Shown here one piece after another: positions 1 to 9,085 of a DNA stretch of 26,710 nucleotides. The stretch comes from a virus. The stretch is taken from IMG/VR virus record IMGVR_UViG_3300021960_000427, positions 1 through 26,710 of that record; one strand, written 5' to 3'. The position numbers and the translations under genes were made by a program. Below the pieces are notes generated by a model. That model was given only the letters and a program-made list of their open reading frames with translations, was not told the DNA's origin and searched no databases. Numbering within the stretch: the first letter of the stretch is position 1; the number at the start of each line of letters is the position of its first letter.

Positions 1-1
1 C

Positions 2-577
2 GGGTTTCATATTGAAGGGCACATTAAGATATTTGACCCTGAAACTAAAGAAGTTTATGTAGATAAACGCAATGCTATTCACTATGAAAACATTAGTGTA
101 GCAATGGCACAAAGTTTGTCAAATCAAGGCGTTGGATGGATTTCAGAAATGAGCTTTGGTAATGGAGGAACAGTAGTTGATCCCACAGGACTCATTACAT
201 ATCTAACACCAAATACGAATGGTACAGACAGCAGTTTGTACAATCAAACATATACTAAAGTTGTTGATCAAAATTCTGCCACAAATACTGACAACACTAG
301 AAATAAAATGGAAGTCCGTCATGTCACTGGAGCAACATATAGTGATGTTGTTGTAAGTTGTTTGTTAGATTATGGTGAGCCAGAAGGCCAAGAAGCATTT
401 GATAATTCAGTAGATATGGATGGTGAATATGTATTCGATGAACTTGGTTTAAAAGCATCAACAGGAAAGTTGTTAACACATGTTGTATTTCACCCTGTTC
501 AAAAATCATTGAACAGATTGATACAAATTGATTACACAGTTAGAATACAGAGTCTAACTGGATTTACTGAGGTATAA
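2..577 (+). CDS. Phage virion structural protein (5'-truncated by window)
   Basis: The reading frame is open from base 2 with no stop, so the ATG at 104 is internal and the gene starts upstream of the window; 191 residues are visible. The part before that ATG (GFHIEGHIKIF, then DKRNAIHYENIS) continues smoothly into MAQSLSNQG, EMSFGNGG and DPTGLITYL. From memory, this is a conserved structural protein of T4-like marine phages that lies just before the tail-fibre genes; I cannot give a T4 gp number. No membrane segment or signal peptide is seen. It ends in TAA, two bases before the first fibre gene, so the two are probably co-transcribed. I am confident that it is coding and partial, and moderately confident that it is a virion protein. 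Confidence 0.75.
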   Translation, partial: GFHIEGHIKIFDPETKEVYVDKRNAIHYENISVAMAQSLSNQGVGWISEMSFGNGGTVVDPTGLITYLTPNTNGTDSSLYNQTYTKVVDQNSATNTDNTRNKMEVRHVTGATYSDVVVSCLLDYGEPEGQEAFDNSVDMDGEYVFDELGLKASTGKLLTHVVFHPVQKSLNRLIQIDYTVRIQSLTGFTEV

Positions 578-579
578 TA

Positions 580-2775
580 ATGTCGTATAAAGTTTATTTT
601 ACAGATGATACACTCCATCCAGAACCATTAGAGATATTTGATAATACTTCAAATGTTGATACAAGTGTAACTATTCCCGGTCGTAACCAAACTGGTTACG
701 GTAAAATTATTGCTGAAAACTTTTTACATCTACTAGAAAATTTTGCTAGTGATGTAGCACCTAGTACTTCACAAGCAGTAATTGGACAACTTTGGTACAA
801 CAGCGTTGAAAATAAACTTTTTGTATACGACGGTATAAGTTGGAAAACAACATCAAATATTAGAACAGGTGTAGATGAACCACAAGGTGCCGCACTTGGC
901 GATTTATGGGTCAATACATCAACACAGCAATTATATCTATGGTCTGGGGTTACTTGGGTCTTAGTAGGACCACAGTTTAGTGAAGGAACTAAATCAGGAC
1001 CGTTAGTTGAAAACTTGTTTGATATTGATAATATTTCTAGAACAGTTATTATATTTTATTCTCAGGATATTCCAGTAACTATTATTTCCAAAGACAGTTT
1101 CACACCAAAAGTTGTAATCCAAGGATTCAACAGCATTGAAGCTGGTATTAATATTACAACTAGAACAGATATTTCAGAAGAACAAGTATTTCCAAAACTT
1201 ATTGGAACAGCTTCGGCGGCCGAAGGTTTAGTTGTAGGCGGCGATACAATTCCTTCAACTAGTTTTATTAGAACAGATGTAATTGGTACAATCCAAAAAC
1301 AATTTAACATTAGAGACGATGCTGGCTTGTTTGTAGGAACAAATGGCAACATGAACGTTCGTGTTCAAAATGCTAACGCTGTTATCTATAATAGTACACC
1401 TGGAGCAAGTATTGATTTACAGTCAAGTAGAACAGGATCGTTTGGTGTTCCGTCTACAGTACTAAGAGTTATTGAAACTAAAGTAGGTATTAATAATCTA
1501 AATCCAAGTGAAACGCTTGACATTGTTGGTACTGTTAAATCTACAGGTGATTTAATTATTACATCTGAAACTCAAAGTACAAATTTACAAAGCGGTAGTA
1601 TTAGAACAGAGGGCGGCCTAAGTGTAGCAAAAAATATTAATGTTGGAGGAGATATAACATTATCTTCTGGATCATTAATTACCAAGTCTATTAAACCATT
1701 AACTGGATCTGAAACAATCGGCGAAGCTAATAACAAATATAGCTCAATTTATGCTAATAAGATTATTGCTAATACAGTTGAAGGCACATTAAGTGGAGAT
1801 ATTGACGGTAACTCTAACTCAGCAACATCCTTGAAATCTGCCACAAACTTTAAGATGGAAGGTGATGTTTCTTCAAACGTCATATCCTTTAATGGTACAG
1901 GAAACCTAAATAAAACATTCCAAACAGAACTTACATCAGATATTATTTCGACTAAACCTAGCGCAGGTAGTGTTAGTTTAAATGACGAAATTTTATTTTA
2001 CAGTAGAACAGGCGGACTAAGAAAAGCAACACGAGAAGTTTTCTTAGGGGATGCTAGTGTTCCTATCGGAACAGTAATTCCTTACGCTGGCGATCAAACA
2101 AATATACCAGACGGTTACTTGTTATGTGATGGTACAGAATACGAACAATATAGATTTAGAGATCTGTACACAGTAATTGGTGACACCTATAATGATGTAC
2201 AAGGAAAAGGCAGTTTACAGTCAACAATCGATAGTACAATTCAACCGTCATTCAGAGTACCAGATTTAAGAGGACGTTTTCCATTAGGTAAACAGAACAT
2301 GAATAGCGGACAAAAAATTCCGCATCCAACAGGGCAGTATGATGCTATTCAAGATCTATCTACACCAAGAGTAGATCAAGCTGAAGCAAGTTTATTAGGT
2401 GCTTATAGTGGTGATGATGCTTACGTAATTGAACAATATAATATTCCAGATCACGATCACGATATGAAAGGTCGTACTGGTACAAATACAGTAAGTGGAT
2501 CACAGTTTTACGCTATAAATGAAGTTTCAACTACACCAAACGATTTTGCCCCAACTACACAAATTGGTGGTACAGGTATAGCAAATACAAGATTAAAATC
2601 AGGCACAGTTACTAACGGTGGTCAAAAAATGGGATCAAGTGGTTTAGTTAGAATTGCAAATGAAAACAAACGAACACCTGGACAACCAGATTCACTTGTT
2701 GGAAGACCGTTTGGAGTAATGAATCCATATATTACAATGAACTATATTATTAGAAGTGGTCTACCACGAGTTTAA
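580..2775 (+). CDS. Tail fibre-like protein with C-terminal tail collar domain
   Basis: This 731-residue protein starts at an ATG preceded by GAGG. The N-terminal module (about 1-180) is the one shared by five genes here: GYGK..AENFLHLLENF near 40-55, GQLWYN near 69-74, then a second GDLWVN unit ending in LVGP. The middle is a Gly/Asn/Thr/Ser-rich beta-structured shaft with the common fibre pattern GTLSGDIDGNSNSATSL. From residue 497 a phage tail collar domain begins (GTVIPYAGD, DGYLLCDGTEY), with PDLRGRFPLG at 561-570 and the typical NPYITMNYIIR end. Collar domains sit at the tips or attachment points of short fibres, for example T4 gp12. It is the only one of the five paralogues with this domain, so it may be the main receptor-binding or short-tail-fibre protein. 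Role inferred from domain content. Confidence 0.85.
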   Translation: MSYKVYFTDDTLHPEPLEIFDNTSNVDTSVTIPGRNQTGYGKIIAENFLHLLENFASDVAPSTSQAVIGQLWYNSVENKLFVYDGISWKTTSNIRTGVDEPQGAALGDLWVNTSTQQLYLWSGVTWVLVGPQFSEGTKSGPLVENLFDIDNISRTVIIFYSQDIPVTIISKDSFTPKVVIQGFNSIEAGINITTRTDISEEQVFPKLIGTASAAEGLVVGGDTIPSTSFIRTDVIGTIQKQFNIRDDAGLFVGTNGNMNVRVQNANAVIYNSTPGASIDLQSSRTGSFGVPSTVLRVIETKVGINNLNPSETLDIVGTVKSTGDLIITSETQSTNLQSGSIRTEGGLSVAKNINVGGDITLSSGSLITKSIKPLTGSETIGEANNKYSSIYANKIIANTVEGTLSGDIDGNSNSATSLKSATNFKMEGDVSSNVISFNGTGNLNKTFQTELTSDIISTKPSAGSVSLNDEILFYSRTGGLRKATREVFLGDASVPIGTVIPYAGDQTNIPDGYLLCDGTEYEQYRFRDLYTVIGDTYNDVQGKGSLQSTIDSTIQPSFRVPDLRGRFPLGKQNMNSGQKIPHPTGQYDAIQDLSTPRVDQAEASLLGAYSGDDAYVIEQYNIPDHDHDMKGRTGTNTVSGSQFYAINEVSTTPNDFAPTTQIGGTGIANTRLKSGTVTNGGQKMGSSGLVRIANENKRTPGQPDSLVGRPFGVMNPYITMNYIIRSGLPRV

Positions 2776-2790
2776 CGGAGCAAAGTATAA

Positions 2791-4797
2791 ATGGCATATA
2801 CAATTAATAGAACAGACGGAACAGCAATAGCAACAGTATCCGACGGGCAAATAGATCAAGCATCAACTGATATTACACTAGTTGGAAAAAACTTTAGTGG
2901 ATACGGTGAATACATTAATGAAAATCTTGTTAAAATGCTTGAAAACTTTGCTGGTGATTCTCAGCCTTCTGCTCCTCTAACTGGTCAGCTATGGTATGAC
3001 ATTACAGAAAATAGAATAAAAGTTTATTCCGGAAATGAATGGAAGTCTGTTGGAACATCTGCTTTAGCAACAGAAAGACCCTTAGATATTAGTTCAGGAG
3101 ATTTTTGGTTTAACATCGTTTCAAGACAACTGTATTTTTATGATGGAACAGCAGATTATTTAATTGGTCCTGACTACAAAATTTCTCAAGGAGTAAGTGG
3201 TGTAGTTGTAGAGGATATAGAAGATTCAAACGGAAACAATAGAACTATCTCAACAGTTTATGTAGGCGGAGATAGAGTAGGATTTTATAGTAAACAAGAA
3301 TTTTCGCCACGTGTTGCTATTCCAAATTTTGATCAAGCATCTGTAAAGATTGGTTACAACCCAATCAAACAAACTCACAAGTTTTTAGGTGTAGCAACTA
3401 ACGCAGAAGCACTAGGTGGTTTAAGTTCTGATATTTTTGCTAAAAAAGATCAAGCAAATGTTTTTACAGAAGAGCTTACTATTCAAACAGCAGGCGGATT
3501 AAGATTCGGCGAAGCAACTAATGGACAGCTAGGTTCAGAAGGTGCTGGCGATTTGTTCTTATTGAACACAACAAACAATCAAAAAATTACAGTAAGAGGC
3601 AGAAGGAATGGAGCCAACGTTAACTTTATTGTTGTAACTCCAAACGATCCTACTGAGCAAAACAAAGATTCAATTAAACTTAACGATCAACTACCAAACA
3701 GCATTGTTAAAATTGGAGGAAGTCTTGTTGTAGACGGAGACTTTACTGTAGCAGGATCTGTTTTAGAAATCCAATCACAGAACGTTCAAGTTGAAGATAA
3801 GTTAATTGAACTAGCAGTACCGAGTTCGGGATCGGCCACAGACTTATTAGCCGACGGTGGAGGTATAGCACTAAAAGGAAATACCGATCACACTATTACT
3901 TGGGATAATGCTACAGACACGTGGCAATTTTCAGAAAATATTAGTATTCCTGCGTTAAAAGGATATCAAATCAACGGAGCAAATGTTTTATATGATACAG
4001 GTAACGGTGTAGAACTTGCCGCGATTGTTAACAGTGCTCCAGGTTTAACCTCTTTTGGTAATCAAATTGAAATGAATGTTGATAATATTACAGTTAACGA
4101 TAATATTATTAGCAACAACGGTGTTAGTGCTCCTTACTCAAATGGAGATCCAGCTAACCCAACAGACATTAAGATTGAACCGAGAGGTAACATTGTATTA
4201 GTAGGAACACCAAATCCTAAAATTACAGGACTTGCTACAACTAATGAAACTAATATTAATCAAACAGCAGAAGCATTTGATAATTTAAGTGTTACAGAAA
4301 GGTCTGAAGCAACCACTAAATCTTATGTGACAAATTATGTAAGAAAAAGAAGTATTCCGTTTTCAATGGATATTACGGGTTACTATCCAAACGAAGAAAA
4401 CCCAATGACAGCAAATGAAATTGCTACTGAACTTTTAAGAATTTGTCCTCCAGCAGAATATGAAGCAGGAACTAGAATACGTATTAGCACGGTAAGATAT
4501 GTATTAAGCAATATTGATTCAGTATCTCCTACATTAACAACTACTTCGCTGTATGATGTTGTTGGTAGCGAAACACCTAGCGGACCAACAGGAACGTTTG
4601 GTGTAATTAGAGAAGTAGACGCTGATACAATAGGTGCTAAGAGACCTCCTAGATTGTATCCTATTAGAGGTATAACAACATATGAGTTAAACACAGGTAA
4701 AACTGCTTGGGTAGTTGCGCCTGGAGGCGGATTAGTTGAAGACCAAACAAACCCAACAGATCCTTTAACAGGACTAGTAAACTTTATTAGGCCATAA
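2791..4797 (+). CDS. Tail fibre-like protein, paralogue 2
   Basis: This 668-residue protein has the shared N-terminal module: VGKNFSGYGE at 31-40, NENLVKMLENFAG, GQLWYD at 65-70, and a second GDFWFN unit at 103-108 followed by LIGP. The middle is a long beta-rich shaft. From about residue 510 (KSYVTNYVRKRSI) a C-terminal domain of about 110 residues resembles the end of the fibre encoded at 6822-8606; both contain a SxD.xG core and an EAGTR/EVGTR segment. A further tail of about 45 residues is present only here. It lies 15 bases after the collar-domain fibre, with GGAG in the gap as a ribosome site. Expected in the baseplate or tail fibres; receptor specificity cannot be read from the sequence. 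Confidence 0.8.
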   Translation: MAYTINRTDGTAIATVSDGQIDQASTDITLVGKNFSGYGEYINENLVKMLENFAGDSQPSAPLTGQLWYDITENRIKVYSGNEWKSVGTSALATERPLDISSGDFWFNIVSRQLYFYDGTADYLIGPDYKISQGVSGVVVEDIEDSNGNNRTISTVYVGGDRVGFYSKQEFSPRVAIPNFDQASVKIGYNPIKQTHKFLGVATNAEALGGLSSDIFAKKDQANVFTEELTIQTAGGLRFGEATNGQLGSEGAGDLFLLNTTNNQKITVRGRRNGANVNFIVVTPNDPTEQNKDSIKLNDQLPNSIVKIGGSLVVDGDFTVAGSVLEIQSQNVQVEDKLIELAVPSSGSATDLLADGGGIALKGNTDHTITWDNATDTWQFSENISIPALKGYQINGANVLYDTGNGVELAAIVNSAPGLTSFGNQIEMNVDNITVNDNIISNNGVSAPYSNGDPANPTDIKIEPRGNIVLVGTPNPKITGLATTNETNINQTAEAFDNLSVTERSEATTKSYVTNYVRKRSIPFSMDITGYYPNEENPMTANEIATELLRICPPAEYEAGTRIRISTVRYVLSNIDSVSPTLTTTSLYDVVGSETPSGPTGTFGVIREVDADTIGAKRPPRLYPIRGITTYELNTGKTAWVVAPGGGLVEDQTNPTDPLTGLVNFIRP

Positions 4798-4829
4798 TAC
4801 GGTAAATATGATATAATGGAAGAGAAAAC

Positions 4830-6452
4830 ATGCCATACCAGATAAACAAATTTAACGGAGATCAATTAGTAGTACTACAAGATGGTACATTAGACTCTAC
4901 TACAAGTATCGGACTTGTTGGTAAAAATTTTGCTGGCTATGGTGAAATTCAAAACGAGAACGCATTATGGATGTTAGAAAATTTTGCTGGAGTTGGTGCT
5001 CCGCCAAAAGCTATTAAAGGTCAACTTTGGTATGATTCTAATGTTGATAGAATTAAAGTTTACGATAGTACTAAATGGTTATTGGTAGGCGGAACAGAAG
5101 TAACTGCGACCGCTCCAACTTCACCCTCAACAGGCGATACTTGGTTAGAATCAGGTACTAAAAAGTTTCATGTATATGATGGTAATCAGTTTGTATTTGT
5201 AGGAGCAGAAGATGTACCTGGATATAATGGTCCTACAAGAGCTATTAGTGCTGAACTAACAGACGATCAAGGTGCTACACATCCTGCTATTAGAATAACA
5301 GTGAATGGAACCACTATTGCTATTGTAACAGATAGTCCATATACTGTAAACAACATTCCAGGATTTACAAATTTAGACGCAGGAATAAATTTAAATTCTG
5401 CTACTTACCTAAAAGGAGCATTACACGGTAATGCCGATACAGCAACTGCACTTCAAACTCCGAGAAATATTAACGGAGTAGCATTTGATGGAAGTCAAAA
5501 TATTACAGTTACATCAAGTACTACCAATCCTTTAATTGCTGGAACATTCTTAACAGGAAACAACTTTGATGGTACAAATTCTACCACATGGTCAGTTAAT
5601 GCTACAGCGAATGATGTAAGCGATACTGTTGTTTCAAGAGATAGCGCAGGCAATTTTAGAGCAAATACAATTACAGCAGATTTAAACGGTAATTCAACAG
5701 GAACACATACAGGACCATTAGTTGGGAATGTAACAGGAAATGTAACAGGAACACATACAGGACCAGTAGTTGGAAATGTAACAGGTAATGTTTCAGGTAA
5801 CGTAACAGGTTTTGTAACAGGTAATGTAACTGGTACATTAGTAGGAAGTATACAAAACACAGATACAAGTGTTGCTTATGATGAAGTTACAAGAACATTC
5901 AATGGAACATTAAATGGAAATGCTTCAAGTGCTAATAAACTTACAGCACCAACAACTATTAATAATGTACCGTTTGATGGTAGTGGTCCAATTACAATTC
6001 AAGATCTAACTAAACTTCCGCTTTCCGGCGGAATATTGTTAGGTACACTATTATTACATCAAGATCCTACACAAAGTTTACAAGCCGCAACAAAACAGTA
6101 TGTAGATGCTAGAGATACAGCAACGGAACAAAGCGTACTAGCTCAACTACCTCCTGCTTATACAATTACGTATGGCAATACACAGTATAGCACAACTGGT
6201 TTTACAAATCAAGTAGGAAGTTTCAACAACAGTAGAAATAATTTTGATGTATTTCCTCCCGCAGGTAAAACAATGGCAGATCTTATAGCATTTATACCTA
6301 GTATTGCTGTAATTCATTATGCCGGCGGTGTTGATGGTAACGATAGTTTAAGATGTATATGGTCTAATCTAGGAGATAGAATTAGAGTTTATGTACAAAA
6401 CACAGAACAGAGAAGTACACCAGCCGCAAACTGGTTGGCGATTTGGAGTTAA
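4830..6452 (+). CDS. Tail fibre-like protein with GNVTG repeats, paralogue 3
   Basis: This 540-residue protein starts at ATG 4830 after GGAAGAG. The N-terminal module is intact: VGKNFAGYGE from residue 30, GQLWYD near 64-69, then a GDTWLE unit ending in FVGA. The shaft carries two copies of the common fibre motif INGV/INNV-x-FDGS-x-x-ITV/ITI. Between them, at about residues 286-340, is a tract of GNVTG-type repeats including two 16-residue units, the usual signature of a repetitive beta-helix or triple-stranded shaft. After a KQYVDAR linker, the last 100 or so residues form a unique C-terminal domain (FDVFPPAGKTM, HYAGGVDGNDS, NWLAIWS) that I remember at the ends of other marine phage fibres. 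The next gene starts one base after its stop and is a likely chaperone for it. Confidence 0.8.
   Translation: MPYQINKFNGDQLVVLQDGTLDSTTSIGLVGKNFAGYGEIQNENALWMLENFAGVGAPPKAIKGQLWYDSNVDRIKVYDSTKWLLVGGTEVTATAPTSPSTGDTWLESGTKKFHVYDGNQFVFVGAEDVPGYNGPTRAISAELTDDQGATHPAIRITVNGTTIAIVTDSPYTVNNIPGFTNLDAGINLNSATYLKGALHGNADTATALQTPRNINGVAFDGSQNITVTSSTTNPLIAGTFLTGNNFDGTNSTTWSVNATANDVSDTVVSRDSAGNFRANTITADLNGNSTGTHTGPLVGNVTGNVTGTHTGPVVGNVTGNVSGNVTGFVTGNVTGTLVGSIQNTDTSVAYDEVTRTFNGTLNGNASSANKLTAPTTINNVPFDGSGPITIQDLTKLPLSGGILLGTLLLHQDPTQSLQAATKQYVDARDTATEQSVLAQLPPAYTITYGNTQYSTTGFTNQVGSFNNSRNNFDVFPPAGKTMADLIAFIPSIAVIHYAGGVDGNDSLRCIWSNLGDRIRVYVQNTEQRSTPAANWLAIWS
5701..5844 (+). repeat. In-frame 48-bp tandem repeat plus 15-bp GNVTG units
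   Basis: Inside the fibre gene at 4830. The sequence beginning GAACACATACAGGACCA recurs exactly 48 bases later (5701 and 5749), encoding two 16-residue units, TGTHTGPLVGNVTGNV and TGTHTGPVVGNVTGNV. Shorter GNVTG, GNVSG and GFVTG units follow to about 5844. The period is a multiple of three, so length changes would keep the frame. Confidence 0.85.
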
Positions 6453-6453
6453 T

Positions 6454-6810
6454 ATGTATTACGTTTGTATAGAAAATAGTGAAGTAACATCAATATTAAA
6501 TTACAGGCCAAATGTGCCTAGCAGTATTGAAGTGGTTGAAATTTCAGATGATAATATGAAATTATTAGAAGCAGGTAACCATTACTTTAATGTTGATACA
6601 AAATCAGTAACATCAAAATCCGCTGAAGAACTACAAGAAAAAGCAGATGCTGAAGCAAATATTGAAAACTTAGAATTTTTACGTAGTACTGACTGGAAAG
6701 TTCTTAGACACATTAGAGAACAGAAGTTAGGTATTACAACTAGTTTAACTGAAGAACAATATGTTTCTTTAGAAATACAAAGAGAAGACGCCGCAAAGGC
6801 AATTAGGTAA
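6454..6810 (+). CDS. Probable tail-fibre assembly chaperone
   Basis: I place the start at ATG 6454, giving 118 residues, because GGAG lies just before it and the ATG follows the stop of the upstream fibre by one base. An in-frame ATG at 6391 would overlap that fibre by 62 bases and has no better ribosome site. The C-terminal half has ENLEFLRSTDWKVLRHI followed by TSLTEEQY and a helical R/E-rich end. That pattern (LxSTDWKVLRHRDQ, then TSLTxEEY) recurs in phage tail-fibre assembly proteins (XkdW or Caudo_TAP type). The protein is small, soluble and helical, with no signal or membrane segment. The role is inferred from this motif and from its place between two fibre genes; it could serve either neighbour. 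Confidence 0.6.
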   Translation: MYYVCIENSEVTSILNYRPNVPSSIEVVEISDDNMKLLEAGNHYFNVDTKSVTSKSAEELQEKADAEANIENLEFLRSTDWKVLRHIREQKLGITTSLTEEQYVSLEIQREDAAKAIR

Positions 6811-6821
6811 CGGAGCGAAGG

Positions 6822-8606
6822 ATGCCATATAACGTAAACAGATACAACGGTGTACTACAAACAACAGTACCTGATCAAACAGTCGATACATCATCAACTG
6901 ACTTAAGATTTGTAGGTAAAAATTACGCAGGATATGGCGAAATCCTAAATGAAAATTTCTTACACTTGCTCGAAAGTTTTAGAGGTGATACTCAACCAAG
7001 AAAAAGCATACCTGGACAAATTTGGTATGACGATCTAAATAACAAAATTAAATTTAGAAGTACAGATAATCAGTGGAGAGGACTTGCTATTGCTGATGTA
7101 AGCAGTATACCTCCAACTGGACTACAAAATAAAGATGTTGGAAACTTTTGGTATAACTCAACTGCTGGACAGATTAGTGTTTGGAATGGATCTGATTTTG
7201 AATTAATTGGTCCAGAAAGAGCAACAGGGTTTTCTGAAACAAAATTAACTTCTGCTGTAATTCGTGATGATAGTAACATTGCTCATGCTATTGTAAAACT
7301 TGTAGTTGATAATACAGTAATTGGTGTTATATCCGATGATGATTTTGTTATTGGAACTATTGAAAGTATTACAGGGTTTACAAATATTAAGAAAGGTATT
7401 ACATTAGTTAATACTGGATCAGACGGTGTTACAACAGGTGATCATAGATTCTGGGGAACAGCCGGAGACACTTTAAGATTTACTGGTTTAGATATTAATA
7501 ACTTCGTACTAAGAGCACCAGGCGGATCAACTTATGATGATGCTGGCTTAACTGTTGGTACAGATGGCGATTTAAGAATTGCTATTGACAACGGTGACGA
7601 AGCAGTTATTGAAAATTCTTTAGGTAATACCGTTAGAGTAAGAGTAAAGACAGGCAATGTAAATGATGACATTGCTATATTTTCAAATGTAGGATTTTTA
7701 CCAGGTACAAGTAATAGATTTAACATTGGTTCTTCAGGACAACGATACAGAGAAATACATTCAAGAGAAATGTATGCTGATACAATTGAAGGTACTCTTA
7801 ATGGTAATGTAGTTAGTGATAGTGGTTTAACAATGGTTAACAAACTAACCAACGAGCTAAATGGTACATTGATTGGAGACCTAAAAGGAAATATTTTAGA
7901 TAGTGCTAACAATTATGTTTATGAAGCCAGCACTAAAACTTTTACCGGTACAAATGCTACAATAACAAATGTAAGCACAGACACTTTGACAGTGGTTAAT
8001 AGAGTTATAGGAGATGTTAAAGGTGATATATACGCACAAGACGACAGTATTGCGTACAATAATAACACCAAGGACTGGTACGGTACCTTTAACGGTAACG
8101 CAGATACCGCTTCAAAACTAGCAGGAACACCACAAATTAATGGAGTTGTGTTCGATGGAAGTCAAAATGTTACAGTAATTGATTCTTCGAGAGTAGCAAA
8201 GACTGGTGATACTATGGTTGGTAATTTAACAATTACAGCACAACCTACGCTAAATGATCATGCGGCAACAGTACAGTATGTTAACACAGCAATTAGAAGT
8301 AGAACAATTTTCTTAAGTTTAGATACTAGAGGTTTAAACGAAACTACCAATGGGCCAGGATCGGTTGCCAACATGCTTAATACACTAGCACCAGTGAGTA
8401 ATTTCGAAGTAGGAACAAGAGCTCATGTAGCAAGTACTAGACAGAATGTTTCATCTACAGGAGTATTAACTTATGCTAGTTGGATTGGTTATACATCTGT
8501 TAGTGGGGTGAATATCACTACAACAGTTTCTGATCCTACAAGAAATAACAATTTAATTTACGAAGTTAACCAAGCGGGGAATAGTTGGGTATATGTCTCA
8601 GGTTAA
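6822..8606 (+). CDS. Tail fibre-like protein, paralogue 4
   Basis: This 594-residue protein starts at ATG 6822 after CGGAGCGAAGG. The N-terminal module is clear: VGKNYAGYGE at 31-40, NENFLHLLESF, GQIWYD at 65-70, and a second unit (VGNFWYN ... ELIGP). The shaft contains an IGSSGQRYREIHSREMYAD segment followed by GTLNGNV, a pattern also seen in the collar-domain fibre, plus a GNADTASKL / INGVVFDGSQNVTV unit and a KTGDTMVGNLTI unit of the type common in T4-like fibres. From about residue 481 the C-terminal domain is related to that of the 2791 fibre but ends earlier, at WVYVSG. Its last 14 bases overlap the start of the dioxygenase gene, which couples their translation. Confidence 0.8.
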   Translation: MPYNVNRYNGVLQTTVPDQTVDTSSTDLRFVGKNYAGYGEILNENFLHLLESFRGDTQPRKSIPGQIWYDDLNNKIKFRSTDNQWRGLAIADVSSIPPTGLQNKDVGNFWYNSTAGQISVWNGSDFELIGPERATGFSETKLTSAVIRDDSNIAHAIVKLVVDNTVIGVISDDDFVIGTIESITGFTNIKKGITLVNTGSDGVTTGDHRFWGTAGDTLRFTGLDINNFVLRAPGGSTYDDAGLTVGTDGDLRIAIDNGDEAVIENSLGNTVRVRVKTGNVNDDIAIFSNVGFLPGTSNRFNIGSSGQRYREIHSREMYADTIEGTLNGNVVSDSGLTMVNKLTNELNGTLIGDLKGNILDSANNYVYEASTKTFTGTNATITNVSTDTLTVVNRVIGDVKGDIYAQDDSIAYNNNTKDWYGTFNGNADTASKLAGTPQINGVVFDGSQNVTVIDSSRVAKTGDTMVGNLTITAQPTLNDHAATVQYVNTAIRSRTIFLSLDTRGLNETTNGPGSVANMLNTLAPVSNFEVGTRAHVASTRQNVSSTGVLTYASWIGYTSVSGVNITTTVSDPTRNNNLIYEVNQAGNSWVYVSG

Positions 8607-9084
8607 TCTTATAGAAAATTATTGTTCGAATCCAAGCGAAATAGTTGAACTAGCTGAAAAATATTCAGATAAGTTTTCAACAAGAACTGATGGCGATAAG
8701 TTTCAATTTAAAACTAAGTATGGAAAAAGTAATATGAAAAGTATGTTTCATATAAACATGCCAGAAGATTTACTTGATACTATTTGGAAAACCATTCCAG
8801 AAGATAGAACATTTGTTGAGAGTGTTACTCTTAATAGGTATGATCCTGGTGACTATCTACCACGCCATAAAGATTCAATCGGAAGTTATTGGAAATTTAA
8901 ATTGATATTCTTACAAAGTGACAAACCTCATTTCAAATGGTACGATAAAGAAGGCAACAGTTACTTAATTGACGAAAAACCAGGAGCAGTTGTTGATATG
9001 CCAATTGATTTAGAACATGAGGTAACAGAAATAGGACAAGACGAAAGACCAAAGTACAGTTTAGTACTGGCATGGGGAGCATAA
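8593..9084 (+). CDS. 2OG-Fe(II) dioxygenase, prolyl-4-hydroxylase-like
   Basis: This 163-residue protein has the residues of the 2-oxoglutarate/Fe(II) oxygenase fold: an H-K-D facial pair (H92, D94), a distal H142 (EHEV) and R152 (ERPKYS) in the position that binds 2-oxoglutarate. The jelly-roll strands between them (FKLIFLQS, FKWYD) fit the family. Such enzymes use O2 and 2-oxoglutarate to hydroxylate proteins, nucleic acids or small molecules. The substrate is not visible here; fibre protein is plausible because the gene overlaps the 3' end of a fibre gene by 14 bases and lies within the fibre cluster. Related genes are common in marine T4-like phages. The fold is quite certain, the substrate unknown. 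Confidence 0.8.
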   Translation: MSQVNLIENYCSNPSEIVELAEKYSDKFSTRTDGDKFQFKTKYGKSNMKSMFHINMPEDLLDTIWKTIPEDRTFVESVTLNRYDPGDYLPRHKDSIGSYWKFKLIFLQSDKPHFKWYDKEGNSYLIDEKPGAVVDMPIDLEHEVTEIGQDERPKYSLVLAWGA

Positions 9085-9085
9085 T

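Noticed and set aside
104-577. ATG at 104 as the start of the first gene
   Set aside because: The frame is open to base 2 and the upstream residues continue the same conserved protein, so the ATG is internal.
2786-2793. TATAAATG as a late promoter box
   Set aside because: It includes the start codon of the 2791 gene, so a transcript from it could not carry that start.
5701-5844. Repeats as a CRISPR array
   Set aside because: The repeats are in-frame protein repeats without unique spacers of equal length, and no cas gene is near.
5495-5868. Antisense open frames with Val/Pro/Thr or Leu/Tyr/His repeats
   Set aside because: They are reverse-strand readings of the GNVTG repeats and of the codon-biased fibre gene; no ribosome site and no family resemblance.
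6391-6453. Earlier ATG of the chaperone gene
   Set aside because: It would overlap the fibre gene by 62 bases, and the ATG at 6454 has GGAG directly upstream.
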